Both the position numbers and the translations under genes were made by a program. A DNA stretch of 64,000 nucleotides from CAWKDC01 sp044445605. Lineage in GTDB: Bacteria > Pseudomonadota > Gammaproteobacteria > JABCZS01. The notes beneath the pieces are model-generated. The model saw nothing but the letters and a program-made list of their open reading frames with translations. It was not told the origin of the DNA and did not search any database. Location of the stretch: contig JBIOEA010000007.1 of the NCBI GenBank assembly GCA_044445605.1, forward strand, positions 1 through 64,000, written 5' to 3'. This document shows positions 26,288 to 34,592 of this stretch, piece by piece. Position 1 is the stretch's first letter; each line of letters opens with the position of its first letter.

Positions 26288-26347
26288 ATGCGCGGCTATG
26301 ATAAGTTTGGCTGTACTGTTTCTGTGGAGTGTATGAATGTCCAATAA
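26288..26347 (+). CDS. Possible 19-aa leader peptide before the AlbA_2 gene
   Basis: MRGYDKFGCTVSVECMNVQ, preceded by GGAGG at good spacing. It overlaps the AlbA_2 start by 11 bases, which suits translational coupling. It could be a chance frame; only the ribosome site and the overlap support it. Confidence 0.3.
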   Translation: MRGYDKFGCTVSVECMNVQ

Positions 26348-27869
26348 ATTGCCAATCAACATTGACGATCTTTTGCGGCAGCGCACCGTTGAAGGTGAAC
26401 GTATCGAGTATAAAACAGGCTGGAATCCGGATCCAATTCTGCGGACAATTTGCGCATTTGCCAATGATTTTGAAAACCTGGGTGGTGGTTATGTAGTGAT
26501 TGGCCAAGGTTGTGATATAAATGGTCAACCAATGTTTCCACCGGTTGGCCTTGAAAATAATCAGCTCGATAAAATTCAGAAAGAATTGTTGGAGTATTGC
26601 CATTTAATTCAGCCGCCGTATTTCCCGGTGTTGAGTATCGAAAAAATTGCAGATCGTCACATAATGGTATTATGGGCCCCTGGTGGGCAAAATCGTCCTT
26701 ATAAAGTGCCATCCTCTGTCTCTAATAAGCATAAGATCTCGCATTACTACATTCGACGATATGCAAGTACGGTAGAGGCAAAAGGCGAAGCAGAGCAAGA
26801 ATTATTGAGCTTAACGGCGAAAGTACCCTTTGATGATCGTTATGCGCAAACGGCTCGTATTACCGACTTATCGAAAGTACTGATGCAATCTTTTTTAACA
26901 GAGATTCGTAGCGATCTTGCTGATGATGCAGAAACATTATCCCTCGAAACACTGGGGCGTCAGATGAATGTAATAGGTGGATCAGATGAAGCCCCGTTGC
27001 CAAAAAATGTGGGCTTGTTATTTTTCAACGACGCCCCTGATCGATTTTTTCCTTGGACACAAATTGATGTGTGCTGGTTCCCTGAAGGAGCAAGCGGTGA
27101 TCGGTTTGATGAAAAAACATTTAAGGGTCCTTTGGCGCGGATGACGCGTGAAGCATTAGATTATATTCAGCGGAATTATTTATATGAGATAGTCGTGAAG
27201 CAAGATCAGAAGGCTGAAGCACAGCGATGTTGGAATTTCCCTTTTGCAGCCATAGAAGAGGCCGTTGTGAATGCGGTATACCACCGCTCGTATGAAGAGC
27301 GTGAGCCAATCGAGGTGCGGATAAGTTATGATGAGCTGGTTGTCCTAAGTTTTCCAGGGCCAGACAGATCGATCAAATTAGCTGATTTACAGGCAGGGCG
27401 TGCAGTAAGCCGACGGAATCGAAATCGCCGGATTGGCGAGTTTTTAAAAGAATTAGATTTAACCGAAGGCCGCTCTACCGGAGTGCCAAAGATCCTGAAA
27501 GTGATGGCAGTTAACGGCTCGCCTATGCCAATATTTGAAACGGATGGCGAACGGACATCTTTTTTGCTCAGGCTGCCTGTTCATCCGTTGGCGCTGGAGA
27601 GGGCTGCGGAACGCCAAGATCAGGCTACCATGGAAGTCACCATGGAAGTCACCATGGAAGTCATGGCATTACTGAGGGTGGTGAAGGGGGAGACGAGTCG
27701 GCAGGTGCTACAAACGGCATTAGGGCTTAAAAATGTAGACCACTTCCGTAAAGCCTATATCTTACCGGCTATTAAACAAGGTTATTTGGAAATGACCTTA
27801 CCAGACATGCCTCAGAGCAGCAAGCAACGTTACCGTCTTACTGAGAAAGGAAGGAAAATTTTAGAATGA
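26337..27869 (+). CDS. AlbA_2 (Schlafen-type) domain ATP-binding regulator, 510 aa
   Basis: Second AlbA_2-family protein of the window, only distantly like the one at 19330. The N-terminal AlbA_2 domain shows GERIEYKTGWNPDPILRTIC and GGGYVVIGQGCD. The central region has IEEAVVNAVYHRSYEE and LVVLSFPGPDRS. The C-terminal winged helix ends RYRLTEKGRKILE. A linker of three TMEV units precedes the helix, a repeat type common in this family. GGAG lies seven bases upstream of the ATG. The gene sits between two copies of the addB 5' end and reads toward addB-addA, so read-through into them is possible. DNA or RNA targets are unknown. Confidence 0.9.
   Translation: MSNKLPINIDDLLRQRTVEGERIEYKTGWNPDPILRTICAFANDFENLGGGYVVIGQGCDINGQPMFPPVGLENNQLDKIQKELLEYCHLIQPPYFPVLSIEKIADRHIMVLWAPGGQNRPYKVPSSVSNKHKISHYYIRRYASTVEAKGEAEQELLSLTAKVPFDDRYAQTARITDLSKVLMQSFLTEIRSDLADDAETLSLETLGRQMNVIGGSDEAPLPKNVGLLFFNDAPDRFFPWTQIDVCWFPEGASGDRFDEKTFKGPLARMTREALDYIQRNYLYEIVVKQDQKAEAQRCWNFPFAAIEEAVVNAVYHRSYEEREPIEVRISYDELVVLSFPGPDRSIKLADLQAGRAVSRRNRNRRIGEFLKELDLTEGRSTGVPKILKVMAVNGSPMPIFETDGERTSFLLRLPVHPLALERAAERQDQATMEVTMEVTMEVMALLRVVKGETSRQVLQTALGLKNVDHFRKAYILPAIKQGYLEMTLPDMPQSSKQRYRLTEKGRKILE
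27627..27662. repeat. 12-base tandem repeat in the AlbA_2 gene
   Basis: ACCATGGAAGTC three times in a row, encoding the TMEV linker between the ATP-binding region and winged helix. The unit keeps frame, so copy changes would alter only linker length. Confidence 0.9.
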
Positions 27870-27909
27870 GATTAAAAGAGAAAGTTGTGGTAATCCTCGG
27901 TGGTGGCAG

Positions 27910-28053
27910 CTGCCATTGACAATTTGGCGGTATTTGATAAGGTGTAGGTATGAAATCAATCCTGTTAACGGTCAATCGTCGCCTTGCGAGAACACTAAAA
28001 CCCACGTTTAAAGAACGCGTCCTCTCTTGGGATGACTTCTTACTTGAGTTGTT
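27910..28053. repeat. Right copy of the 144-base direct repeat
   Basis: Second copy, offset 1809 bases from the first. It supplies the TTGACA hexamer (27916-27921), the ribosome site and codons 1-35 of the intact addB-like gene, so the target gene is whole again despite the insertion. Confidence 0.95.
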
Positions 28054-30427
28054 TGAATTGAACCGTGCCGCCACGCAGTCATCATCATGGCGGTTATCTC
28101 CGATGCAGGAAAAAATGTTATGGGCCAAAGCCATGGACGATTTTCCTACGTTTGGTTTTGCCCGAGAACAAACGATTGAATGTGCACGGGATGCTTATAC
28201 CCTGGTCAAAGCCTATCAATTAAAATCAGCCTCATTAGTAGGATACAAAGAAGACAGCGATTTATTTGCAAAGGCCTTAGCGCGTTTTGAAACACAATGC
28301 AGCGAATTAAATGCTTTTGCTGGGGCTGCACTCATTGAACAATTATTGTTGTTTCCCTCCATGACATTGCCCTGTGATCATTTGTTATGTTATGGGTTTG
28401 ATGAATGGACACCCGCGCAGCAATCGTTAATTGCGCAGTGGGAAAGGTTGGGTGTGACAATTGAACGGATGCCTCAGATATCCCGACGAGGAACAACGTG
28501 CAAGGTCATCGCAGAAGATGCGCACGATGAAATGCGCCGTGCCGCTCTGCAAGCTAAAGCCGCCTATGATCGAGGCGAAACAATGGCCATTGTCGTCCCT
28601 CAGTTACAAGATCAATGGTGTTTTGTTGAGCACTTATTAGCAGAGGTATTCAATCCAGATTTTTATTTCCCGGGTGTGCCCGCTAAAGATATTCCCTATA
28701 ATATTTCATCGGGCGCATCGCTTGATAAACAACCTATTATTTATTGTCTTCTTGAAACATTTAAAACGTTAGATAAAGAAACCAGCGTTCAAGCATGGAG
28801 CAATATCTTGCATTCACCCTATATCAAGGGAGGATGTACCGAGGCGGCTGCTCGGGCAGTTTTTGACATGGCATTGCGTGATAAGCAATTGCTGACGATG
28901 ACACTCAAGACTGTCCAATCAAATAGATTGATTCCGCCACTGTTTGCCTTGCAGTGTGTTCAGGTAGAAGCGTTCAAGAAATCATTATCATCACGCACGA
29001 TGCGAGATTGGATCGTGTGGTTAAAAGATTGGATGGATGGTTGGGGCTGGGCGCAAGAGCGCACGCTTAACAGTGCAGAGTATCAATGCGTTGACACCTT
29101 GCATGAAGTGATTCCGAGTTTATATGCGCTGGATGCGATTCATCCCGCGTTCGCTTTCAACGCCTTCATCGATGCTTTATATGGCTTATTAAAAAACACG
29201 TTATTCCAAACTGAAACGCAAGATAAACCCATTCAAGTATTAGGCTTGTTGGAAGCCGCGGGGTTATCATTCGATCATGTTTGGGTCATTGGGTTGACAG
29301 CAGATAATAATCCCGCGAAAGCCATGCCACATCCCTTTATTCCCACGCATGTGCAAGTCAGTCATGATATGCCCCACAGTACACCCGAGCGAGAATTGCG
29401 TGTGGCACAACGTTTACTCGAGCGTTTGATCACGGGTGCTAATGATGTTGTGCTTTCTTATGCGGCACAGGATGAGAAGGGCGAGCCACAACTTGAGAGC
29501 CCGTTAATTGCTTCATTCCCCATCAAAGAAATAACAAATGAAACACCAGAACGCATGCCATTAGCCATTGCCCATGCGCGCGATTTACATGCATATGAAG
29601 ATTGGGTTGGATTGCCACTGACGGGCCATCACTTGAAAGGCGGTAATTCAGTCTTGAAAGATCAAGCTGCCTGTCCACACGCGGGTTATTTGAAGCATCG
29701 ATTGATGGCACGTTCACCTAAACCACCCGTGATGGGTTTAAGCGCTCCGCAGCAAGGAACCGTGATACACCGTGTACTGGAAACGCTTTGGGCATCGATG
29801 AAAAACCGTACAGGATTAATGCGGCTTGATGAAGATGCGCTCTCGCAGGAAATCACGAAACACATTCAAACGGTGCTGGATCAGTGGGAGCCATCGTTAT
29901 CTGCCTCAAATAAACTCATTGAATCCAAACGCATCTTGGATATTGTGACCGCATGGTTGACCTTTGAAAAATCACGTCCCGATTTTGCCATCGAAAGTTT
30001 GGAGAAAAAGGTGGAAGTCACGTTGGGTGAATTGACGCTGACATTATCCATGGACCGCGTGGACTGCATTGGAGAGAATCAATTTTTCTTGATGGATTAT
30101 AAAACAGGCGAAGCAAGTGTGGCTGATTGGGATATGCCGCGCATGAACGAACCGCAGCTTCCACTTTATGCTGCATTCATGACGCCTACTCCTGTGGGAA
30201 TGGCGTTTGCGCGTTTGAAAAAGAACAGTATAGGCTTAGAAGGTTTGAGCAGCATTGAAAACTGGGATGAATTATTAGCAAACTTTTGTCAAGATTTATT
30301 GATGCTCTCTGAAGAAGTGCAAGCGGGTTATGGCGCAACCGAACCTAAATATGCGCAACGCACCTGCGATAAGTGTGATTTGGTTTCGGGTTGTCGCTTT
30401 CATACAGGAGGTGTTTATGAAGGATGA
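27950..30427 (+). CDS. addB: AddB-like PD-(D/E)xK nuclease, partner of AddA
   Basis: Second subunit of an AddAB-type helicase-nuclease that processes double-strand DNA ends for recombination and also degrades invading linear DNA. The 825-residue protein has no Walker A motif at its N-terminus (MKSILLTVNRRLARTL), as in proteobacterial AddB. The C-terminal nuclease core reads VDCIGENQFFLMDYKTG near residue 705-720. A cysteine cluster (RTCDKCDLVSGCRF) at the end may form the iron-sulphur staple. It overlaps addA by 11 bases. Its first 35 codons are duplicated upstream of the AlbA_2 gene. Confidence 0.88.
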   Translation: MKSILLTVNRRLARTLKPTFKERVLSWDDFLLELFELNRAATQSSSWRLSPMQEKMLWAKAMDDFPTFGFAREQTIECARDAYTLVKAYQLKSASLVGYKEDSDLFAKALARFETQCSELNAFAGAALIEQLLLFPSMTLPCDHLLCYGFDEWTPAQQSLIAQWERLGVTIERMPQISRRGTTCKVIAEDAHDEMRRAALQAKAAYDRGETMAIVVPQLQDQWCFVEHLLAEVFNPDFYFPGVPAKDIPYNISSGASLDKQPIIYCLLETFKTLDKETSVQAWSNILHSPYIKGGCTEAAARAVFDMALRDKQLLTMTLKTVQSNRLIPPLFALQCVQVEAFKKSLSSRTMRDWIVWLKDWMDGWGWAQERTLNSAEYQCVDTLHEVIPSLYALDAIHPAFAFNAFIDALYGLLKNTLFQTETQDKPIQVLGLLEAAGLSFDHVWVIGLTADNNPAKAMPHPFIPTHVQVSHDMPHSTPERELRVAQRLLERLITGANDVVLSYAAQDEKGEPQLESPLIASFPIKEITNETPERMPLAIAHARDLHAYEDWVGLPLTGHHLKGGNSVLKDQAACPHAGYLKHRLMARSPKPPVMGLSAPQQGTVIHRVLETLWASMKNRTGLMRLDEDALSQEITKHIQTVLDQWEPSLSASNKLIESKRILDIVTAWLTFEKSRPDFAIESLEKKVEVTLGELTLTLSMDRVDCIGENQFFLMDYKTGEASVADWDMPRMNEPQLPLYAAFMTPTPVGMAFARLKKNSIGLEGLSSIENWDELLANFCQDLLMLSEEVQAGYGATEPKYAQRTCDKCDLVSGCRFHTGGVYEG

Positions 30428-33400
30428 TCTGATTCGTCGAGAAGCGCTTGACCCGTATCAATCGTTTATTGTTCAGGCGCCGGCAGGTTCGGGCAAGACA
30501 CAATTATTAACATCGCGCATATTAAGTTTATTGGCGAGCCGTGTTCAAAAACCGGAATCCATTTTAGCCATCACTTTCACACGCAAGGCAGCACAAGAAA
30601 TGAAGCGCCGTGTGATGAAGGCATTGATGTTAGGGAAGGGGCCTGAGCCTGAAAAAGAACACGAAAAGGCATTGTGGGCACTGGCAAACGCCGTGTTAGC
30701 CGTGGATGAAAAGTATCAGTGGCGATTGCTTGAAAACCCTCAGCGCCTGCGTATCATGACCATTGATGCATTGTGCAGCAGCATTACACATCAATTGCCG
30801 TTGTCCTCACGTTTGGGTGCCGATCCTAAACCGATTGAATCTTCGCGATCAACCTATATCAAAGCGGCGCAGCAAGCAATTCATCTTTTATTAGAGCAAG
30901 AAAACAGCGCATTAGAAACATTGCTCCTGCACTTGAATAACAATCAAGAAAAAGCGTCTGAATGGATTGCCAACATGTTGTCTTCGCGCGAGCAATGGTT
31001 GCCATTATTATATGCTCAAGATCGTGACGATTTAACGAAACTACGTCGCACCTTAGAATCAAATATCGCCATCGTCATACAAGAGACATTTGAAAAAACC
31101 ATGGAGAAAACATGGGGGGTAGATTGGGATGGTTTATCGTTATACGTGTCATTTGCTGCTTCCAACCTTGAGTCTGCTTATGCTCAAGAAGTGATGGCAT
31201 CATGGGTAGGGTTATCGCCGGACATCAGTGATTTCGATAAATGGCGTGCGTTATGCCGATGGATTTGCACAAAAGAAGGTGATTTGCGCAAGACGGTCGA
31301 TAAGCGACAAGGTTTTCCGGCGAGTAGTAGCATTAAAGACAAAGAAGAAGCCGCACATGCGAAACAGATGAAAGAAGGTTTCATGGCCTGGCTAAACCAT
31401 GTGAGAGAAGACGTTGATGCATGCGACGCACTGAGAGAATTAATCTCATTGCCTGATCCCATTTATTCAGATCGCCAATGGGAAGTATTAAAGGCTTTAT
31501 TTCACGTACTACCTGTGGCTGTTGAGCAATTGCATTTATTATTTGCCTCTCGCAGCGAAGTGGATTTTACAGCCATTGCGCGTTGCGCACTCACCGCATT
31601 GGGTGGTGATGGCGACCCGACCGATTTAGATCTCAAATTAGATGATACCCTGCATCATATTTTAGTCGATGAGTTTCAGGATACATCCAAGCCCCAATTT
31701 GAATTGATTCATCGTTTGGTTGCGTTTTGGGAAAATGACGGACAAAAAACATTGTTTTTGGTGGGTGATCCGATGCAGTCGATCTACCGCTTTCGGCAGG
31801 CAGAAGTCGGCGGCTTCCTGCAGGCGCAATTATATGGCATGGGCCCCATTCCATTAAAGAGTGTGTCACTGAGTTCAAATTTCCGTTCTGAAAGGCCGGT
31901 CATTGATTGGATCAATGAACAAATGCCGCCGGCCTTTGCGCCTGAAGATGATATTTACATGGGCGCCATCACCTATGCGCCATTTGAAGCGCAACATGAT
32001 GCTTCACCGGGAGCGGGTGTTTATGTCGAACGTATCGCTGAAGAAGCGACTGAAGGGCCAGCCTTTTTGTCAACGCTCACACGATTGCTGCAGGATAAAA
32101 CCATCGAAACGATTGCCATTTTGGTGCGCAATCGCAATCATATTGAAGACATCTTGCCGACGTTACGGGCGGCAAAAATACCGTATCAAGCGGTTGATAT
32201 GGAAAAAATCATTGAAACACCGTGTGTGCGTCAGTTATTCCAATTGACCCAAGCATATCTGAATGTGGCCAATTCGCAAGCATGGATATCGGTATTGATG
32301 TCGCCTTATTGTGGGATGACATTATCGGATTTAACCCACTTAAAAAACAGTGCATCCACGTATTGGGAAGCACTGCTGACGTGGAACACGATTGACGCCA
32401 TTTCTGCTGATGGGAAATGGATATTGAGCCGTGTAGCGCCAATCTTAACAGCCTGGATGGCGAACAAAAATCGATTACCCATGGCTCAGGCGATTGAAGG
32501 CGTGTGGTTAGCGTTGGGTGGCCCAGCCTCATTGCCCACATTAGAAGGTGTTGCTGATGCCGAACCTTATTTTGATTTGTTATCTGAATGCGAGCAAGGT
32601 GGCACGCTGGATATCGAACAATTTAATGTTCGATTAGATAAACTGTTCTCAAAGGCATCGGGTGCGGCAAACATTCAGATCATGACGATTCACCATGCGA
32701 AGGGGTTAGAGTTTGATGCTGTCCTGATACCGGGATTGGAGCGTCAACCGAAATCTTCTGAAAAGCCGTTGTTACTGTGGGAGTCTTGTCCGATTGATTC
32801 AGGGCATGTCTTTTTATTTGCACCCATTCATCCGACGCAAGAAGACGTGGATCCCATTTACGAATATATTTGGAAGAAAAATAAAATTCGTGAAAAGAAT
32901 GAAAATGCCCGCTTATTATATGTAGCGTTAACCAGGGCAAAAAAGCAGTTGTATTTGTTTGCCAAGGAAGTAAAGTCAAGGCCCAACAGTTTCATTGCCC
33001 TGATAGAGAATGCAGTGGCGGAACAAGCTTCACCTACGTCGCAGCCTAATGAATCATCTGCGCCCTGCAACGCTGAAATGATACCATTATCTTATGTTCT
33101 GAAACGCTTAAACCCAACGTGGGACAATCCCTATTTTTCACGTGACACTGCTATGGCGCTCGTGAGTGATGACAAAGCGAATCCGATTGATATGAATGCG
33201 ATATTGCCGTCGCAATTTGAGCACAAGACATTGGGGACGCTGATACACAAAGAATTATATTTATGGTCATTAGATCATGGGTTGATTAGCCAGTCGATTG
33301 AGAACCATCTGCCACGATGGCGTGCTATGCTGTTAGAATACGGTTTACCCGAAGTTCATTTAGATTGGGTGAAAACGGTGATGGCACGTGTTCAGGCTGA

Positions 33401-33692
33401 TCCCACTGCGCAAGATATTTTATCGCCTCATCTGGATGCGCGAAGCGAATATGACATCACTGTTCAAGAAGATGGGAAAGTGAAGACATACGTGATAGAT
33501 AGAACCTATGTTGATAAAGATGGTGTGCGTGTGATTGTCGATTATAAGACAGCAGAGCATGCTGAGGGCTTTGAGAAGCATCGTGCACAATTAGAAGGCT
33601 ATGCACGTGTTATGCGTACGTTAGAAGATAGGCCGATTCGATTGTGTTTATACTATCCATTAACAGGTGACATTATCGTCAATAAACTATAA
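30417..33692 (+). CDS. addA: AddA-like UvrD helicase/nuclease
   Basis: Superfamily 1 helicase with a C-terminal RecB-type nuclease, the motor of the AddAB complex. The start at MKDDLIRREAL (30417) has AGGAGG five bases upstream; the longer frame to 30330 lies inside addB. The product is 1091 residues. Walker A is QAPAGSGKTQLL near 20-31, the DExx box is VDEFQDTSKPQ near 417, followed by VGDPMQSIYRFRQAEV. Helicase motif VI is RLLYVALTRAKKQL. The nuclease has VIVDYKTAEHAEGF near 1039. It is translationally coupled to addB. Confidence 0.93.
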   Translation: MKDDLIRREALDPYQSFIVQAPAGSGKTQLLTSRILSLLASRVQKPESILAITFTRKAAQEMKRRVMKALMLGKGPEPEKEHEKALWALANAVLAVDEKYQWRLLENPQRLRIMTIDALCSSITHQLPLSSRLGADPKPIESSRSTYIKAAQQAIHLLLEQENSALETLLLHLNNNQEKASEWIANMLSSREQWLPLLYAQDRDDLTKLRRTLESNIAIVIQETFEKTMEKTWGVDWDGLSLYVSFAASNLESAYAQEVMASWVGLSPDISDFDKWRALCRWICTKEGDLRKTVDKRQGFPASSSIKDKEEAAHAKQMKEGFMAWLNHVREDVDACDALRELISLPDPIYSDRQWEVLKALFHVLPVAVEQLHLLFASRSEVDFTAIARCALTALGGDGDPTDLDLKLDDTLHHILVDEFQDTSKPQFELIHRLVAFWENDGQKTLFLVGDPMQSIYRFRQAEVGGFLQAQLYGMGPIPLKSVSLSSNFRSERPVIDWINEQMPPAFAPEDDIYMGAITYAPFEAQHDASPGAGVYVERIAEEATEGPAFLSTLTRLLQDKTIETIAILVRNRNHIEDILPTLRAAKIPYQAVDMEKIIETPCVRQLFQLTQAYLNVANSQAWISVLMSPYCGMTLSDLTHLKNSASTYWEALLTWNTIDAISADGKWILSRVAPILTAWMANKNRLPMAQAIEGVWLALGGPASLPTLEGVADAEPYFDLLSECEQGGTLDIEQFNVRLDKLFSKASGAANIQIMTIHHAKGLEFDAVLIPGLERQPKSSEKPLLLWESCPIDSGHVFLFAPIHPTQEDVDPIYEYIWKKNKIREKNENARLLYVALTRAKKQLYLFAKEVKSRPNSFIALIENAVAEQASPTSQPNESSAPCNAEMIPLSYVLKRLNPTWDNPYFSRDTAMALVSDDKANPIDMNAILPSQFEHKTLGTLIHKELYLWSLDHGLISQSIENHLPRWRAMLLEYGLPEVHLDWVKTVMARVQADPTAQDILSPHLDARSEYDITVQEDGKVKTYVIDRTYVDKDGVRVIVDYKTAEHAEGFEKHRAQLEGYARVMRTLEDRPIRLCLYYPLTGDIIVNKL

Positions 33693-33703
33693 AAGGAAAT
33701 AAC

Positions 33704-34579
33704 ATGCCAACAGAAACATTGATCATCAGCATCTCCTCGAGAGCATTATTTGATTTAAACGAAAGTCACGACGTCTACGAAAAAGAAGGCATTGAAGCCT
33801 ACTCGCAATATCAAATCAGCCGCGAGAATGAGCCATTGAGACCTGGCGCCGCATTTCCGTTGGTTAAAAAATTATTGGCATTGAACGCGGATCACGCCAC
33901 ACCGATTGTCGAAGTGATTTTATTATCGCGAAACAGTGCGGACACGGGCCTGCGGATTTTCAATTCTATTCAGCATTATGGATTGGACATGACGCGTGCG
34001 GTGTTCACGAGCGGCCGCTCAACTTATGATTATGTTGCAGCCTTAAACACACATTTATTTTTATCCAGTGATCCGGTGGAAGTTCGCAAGGCATTGGATG
34101 CGGGTTTGGCGGCTGCTGTTATTTTACCAACGACGCCACAGGCGATGCCTCATCCTGAGTTACGGATTGCGTTCGATGGTGATGCAGTCTTGTTTTCGGA
34201 CGCATCGCAATTGATTTATGACAAAGAAGGGCTTGACTCATTTAATCATAATGAAAAGAAAGAAGCGCATCATCCTTTAGATGGCGGCCCATTTAAAAAT
34301 TTCTTGGCACAATTATCGGCGATTCAAAAGTTATATCCTGCTGAATCAGCACCGATCAGAACGGCATTAGTGACCGCGCGCAGTGCGCCTGCACATGAGC
34401 GTGTGATACGCACCTTACGTGATTGGAATATTCGCATTGATGAAGCATTATTTTTAGGGGGCAAAGATAAAGCGGTGTTCTTGAAAGCGTTCGGCGCCGA
34501 TTTATATTTTGACGATCAAATGAAATATTGCGAGAGTGCAAAAGCACACGTGGCAACGGGGCACGTGCCGCCGAGATGA
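33704..34579 (+). CDS. 5'-nucleotidase, cytosolic type I-like (PF06189 family)
   Basis: Resembles the cytosolic 5'-nucleotidase family that dephosphorylates nucleoside monophosphates. The 291 residues contain LRPGAAFPLVKKLLALN, EVILLSRNSADTGLRIF and RIAFDGDAVLFSDASQ, the last being the DxD nucleophile motif. There is no signal peptide, so it is cytoplasmic. It begins 11 bases after addA with AAAAGGAAA upstream and may be read from the same message, though a functional link is not obvious. Confidence 0.85.
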   Translation: MPTETLIISISSRALFDLNESHDVYEKEGIEAYSQYQISRENEPLRPGAAFPLVKKLLALNADHATPIVEVILLSRNSADTGLRIFNSIQHYGLDMTRAVFTSGRSTYDYVAALNTHLFLSSDPVEVRKALDAGLAAAVILPTTPQAMPHPELRIAFDGDAVLFSDASQLIYDKEGLDSFNHNEKKEAHHPLDGGPFKNFLAQLSAIQKLYPAESAPIRTALVTARSAPAHERVIRTLRDWNIRIDEALFLGGKDKAVFLKAFGADLYFDDQMKYCESAKAHVATGHVPPR

Positions 34580-34592
34580 TACCCTCAAAAAT

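Noticed and set aside
26101..28053. Insertion sequence with long target duplication
   Set aside because: No transposase, no terminal inverted repeats, and 144 bases is far too long for a normal target duplication.
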